From contig CM074140.1 of assembly GCA_037178625.1 (NCBI GenBank), forward strand, positions 2,663,426 through 2,727,425: DNA of 64,000 bases. The letters are read 5' to 3'. The notes below the pieces were generated by a model. That model was not told where the DNA came from. It saw only the letters and a program-made list of their open reading frames with translations, and did no database searches. A program made the translations under genes and the position numbers. Source of the stretch: Skeletonema tropicum (lineage: Eukaryota; Bacillariophyta; Thalassiosirophyceae; Thalassiosirales; Thalassiosiraceae). Of the stretch, positions 63,652-64,000 are shown piece by piece (within the stretch, counting starts at the first letter, position 1; every line of letters begins with the position of its first letter).

Positions 63652-64000
63652 GGTTAGGGTTAGGGTTAGGGTTAGGGTTAGGGTTAGGGTTAGGGTTAGG
63701 GTTAGGGTTAGGGTTAGGGTTAGGGTTAGGGTTAGGGTTAGGGTTAGGGTTAGGGTTAGGGTTAGGGTTAGGGTTAGGGTTAGGGTTAGGGTTAGGGTTA
63801 GGGTTAGGGTTAGGGTTAGGGTTAGGGTTAGGGTTAGGGTTAGGGTTAGGGTTAGGGTTAGGGTTAGGGTTAGGGTTAGGGTTAGGGTTAGGGTTAGGGT
63901 TAGGGTTAGGGTTAGGGTTAGGGTTAGGTTAGGGTTAGGGTTAGGGTTAGGTTAGGGTTAGGGTTAGGGTTAGGGTTAGGGTTAGGGTTCTAGGGTTAGG
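63576..64000 (+). repeat. Telomere, (TTAGGG)n
   Basis: About 425 bp of TTAGGG running to the last base, G-rich strand 5' to 3' towards the window end, as expected for a right chromosome end. Variants: GGGTTTAGGG near 63628, TTAGG (one G short) near 63926 and 63949, and a GTTCTAGGG near 63989. Confidence 0.99.

Noticed and set aside
1..64000. CRISPR arrays, bacterial operons, ribosome binding sites
   Set aside because: Spliceosomal introns, a TTAGGG telomere and eukaryote-specific genes show that this is nuclear DNA; the repeats lack the spacer-repeat regularity of CRISPR.
1..64000. tRNA or rRNA genes
   Set aside because: I looked for B-box-like GGTTCRAATCC words with matching acceptor stems and found none; a tRNAscan run would be decisive.

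Overview
The window is nuclear DNA from the right end of a chromosome of a photosynthetic stramenopile, most likely a centric diatom of the Thalassiosira type. The reasons are short GT-AG introns of about 80-150 bp, intermediate GC, a cluster of heat shock factor (HSF) genes (a family expanded in diatoms), diatom-style receptor proteins with PSxxPS linkers, and an uninterrupted TTAGGG array closing the sequence at 63576-64000. The species call is inference.

Layout. 1-6945: three head-to-tail copies of a 2527-bp unit, the first two nearly identical and the third diverged and interrupted by a 208-bp MITE; each carries a small lysine/serine-rich ORF. 7722-8370: a frameshifted PIF1/Helitron-type helicase remnant. 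10385-14034: a two-exon gene for a low-complexity repeat protein. 14267-17093 (minus): a membrane receptor-like protein with leucine-rich repeats, split by a frameshift in an 11-C tract. 17.1-22.9 kb: gene-poor, with a minisatellite. 22880-24367: ankyrin-repeat gene followed by a broken SAP-domain reading frame. 26081-28614: AAA-type ATPase (one frameshift) and a hemerythrin-like protein. 30448-35881: a housekeeping block of TIM17, FKBP12-type isomerase (minus) and a YME1/FtsH-type mitochondrial AAA protease. 36102-36640: inverted pseudogene fragments. 37760-51278: three HSF genes with identical intron positions.

The last 24 kb is dominated by mobile DNA. The main discovery is a 4.14-kb element present in two complete copies in opposite orientation (40702-44838 and 53072-57212) and one truncated copy beside the telomere (62804-63390). 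It has 496-498-bp LTR-like direct repeats, perfect 5-bp target duplications (CTTCT; ATTGA) and a purine-rich tract before the 3' repeat, but no visible gag, protease, reverse transcriptase or integrase. Its only cargo is one long intact ORF (about 962-979 aa) that I do not recognise. The second copy sits inside a separate terminal-inverted-repeat element (51743-57372, 31-bp TIRs, AACT duplication) that carries a frameshifted gene. An integrase fragment and a second helicase remnant lie between it and the telomere.

Exon joins were derived by hand from GT/AG signals, frame continuity and protein-family similarity. No database search was possible.
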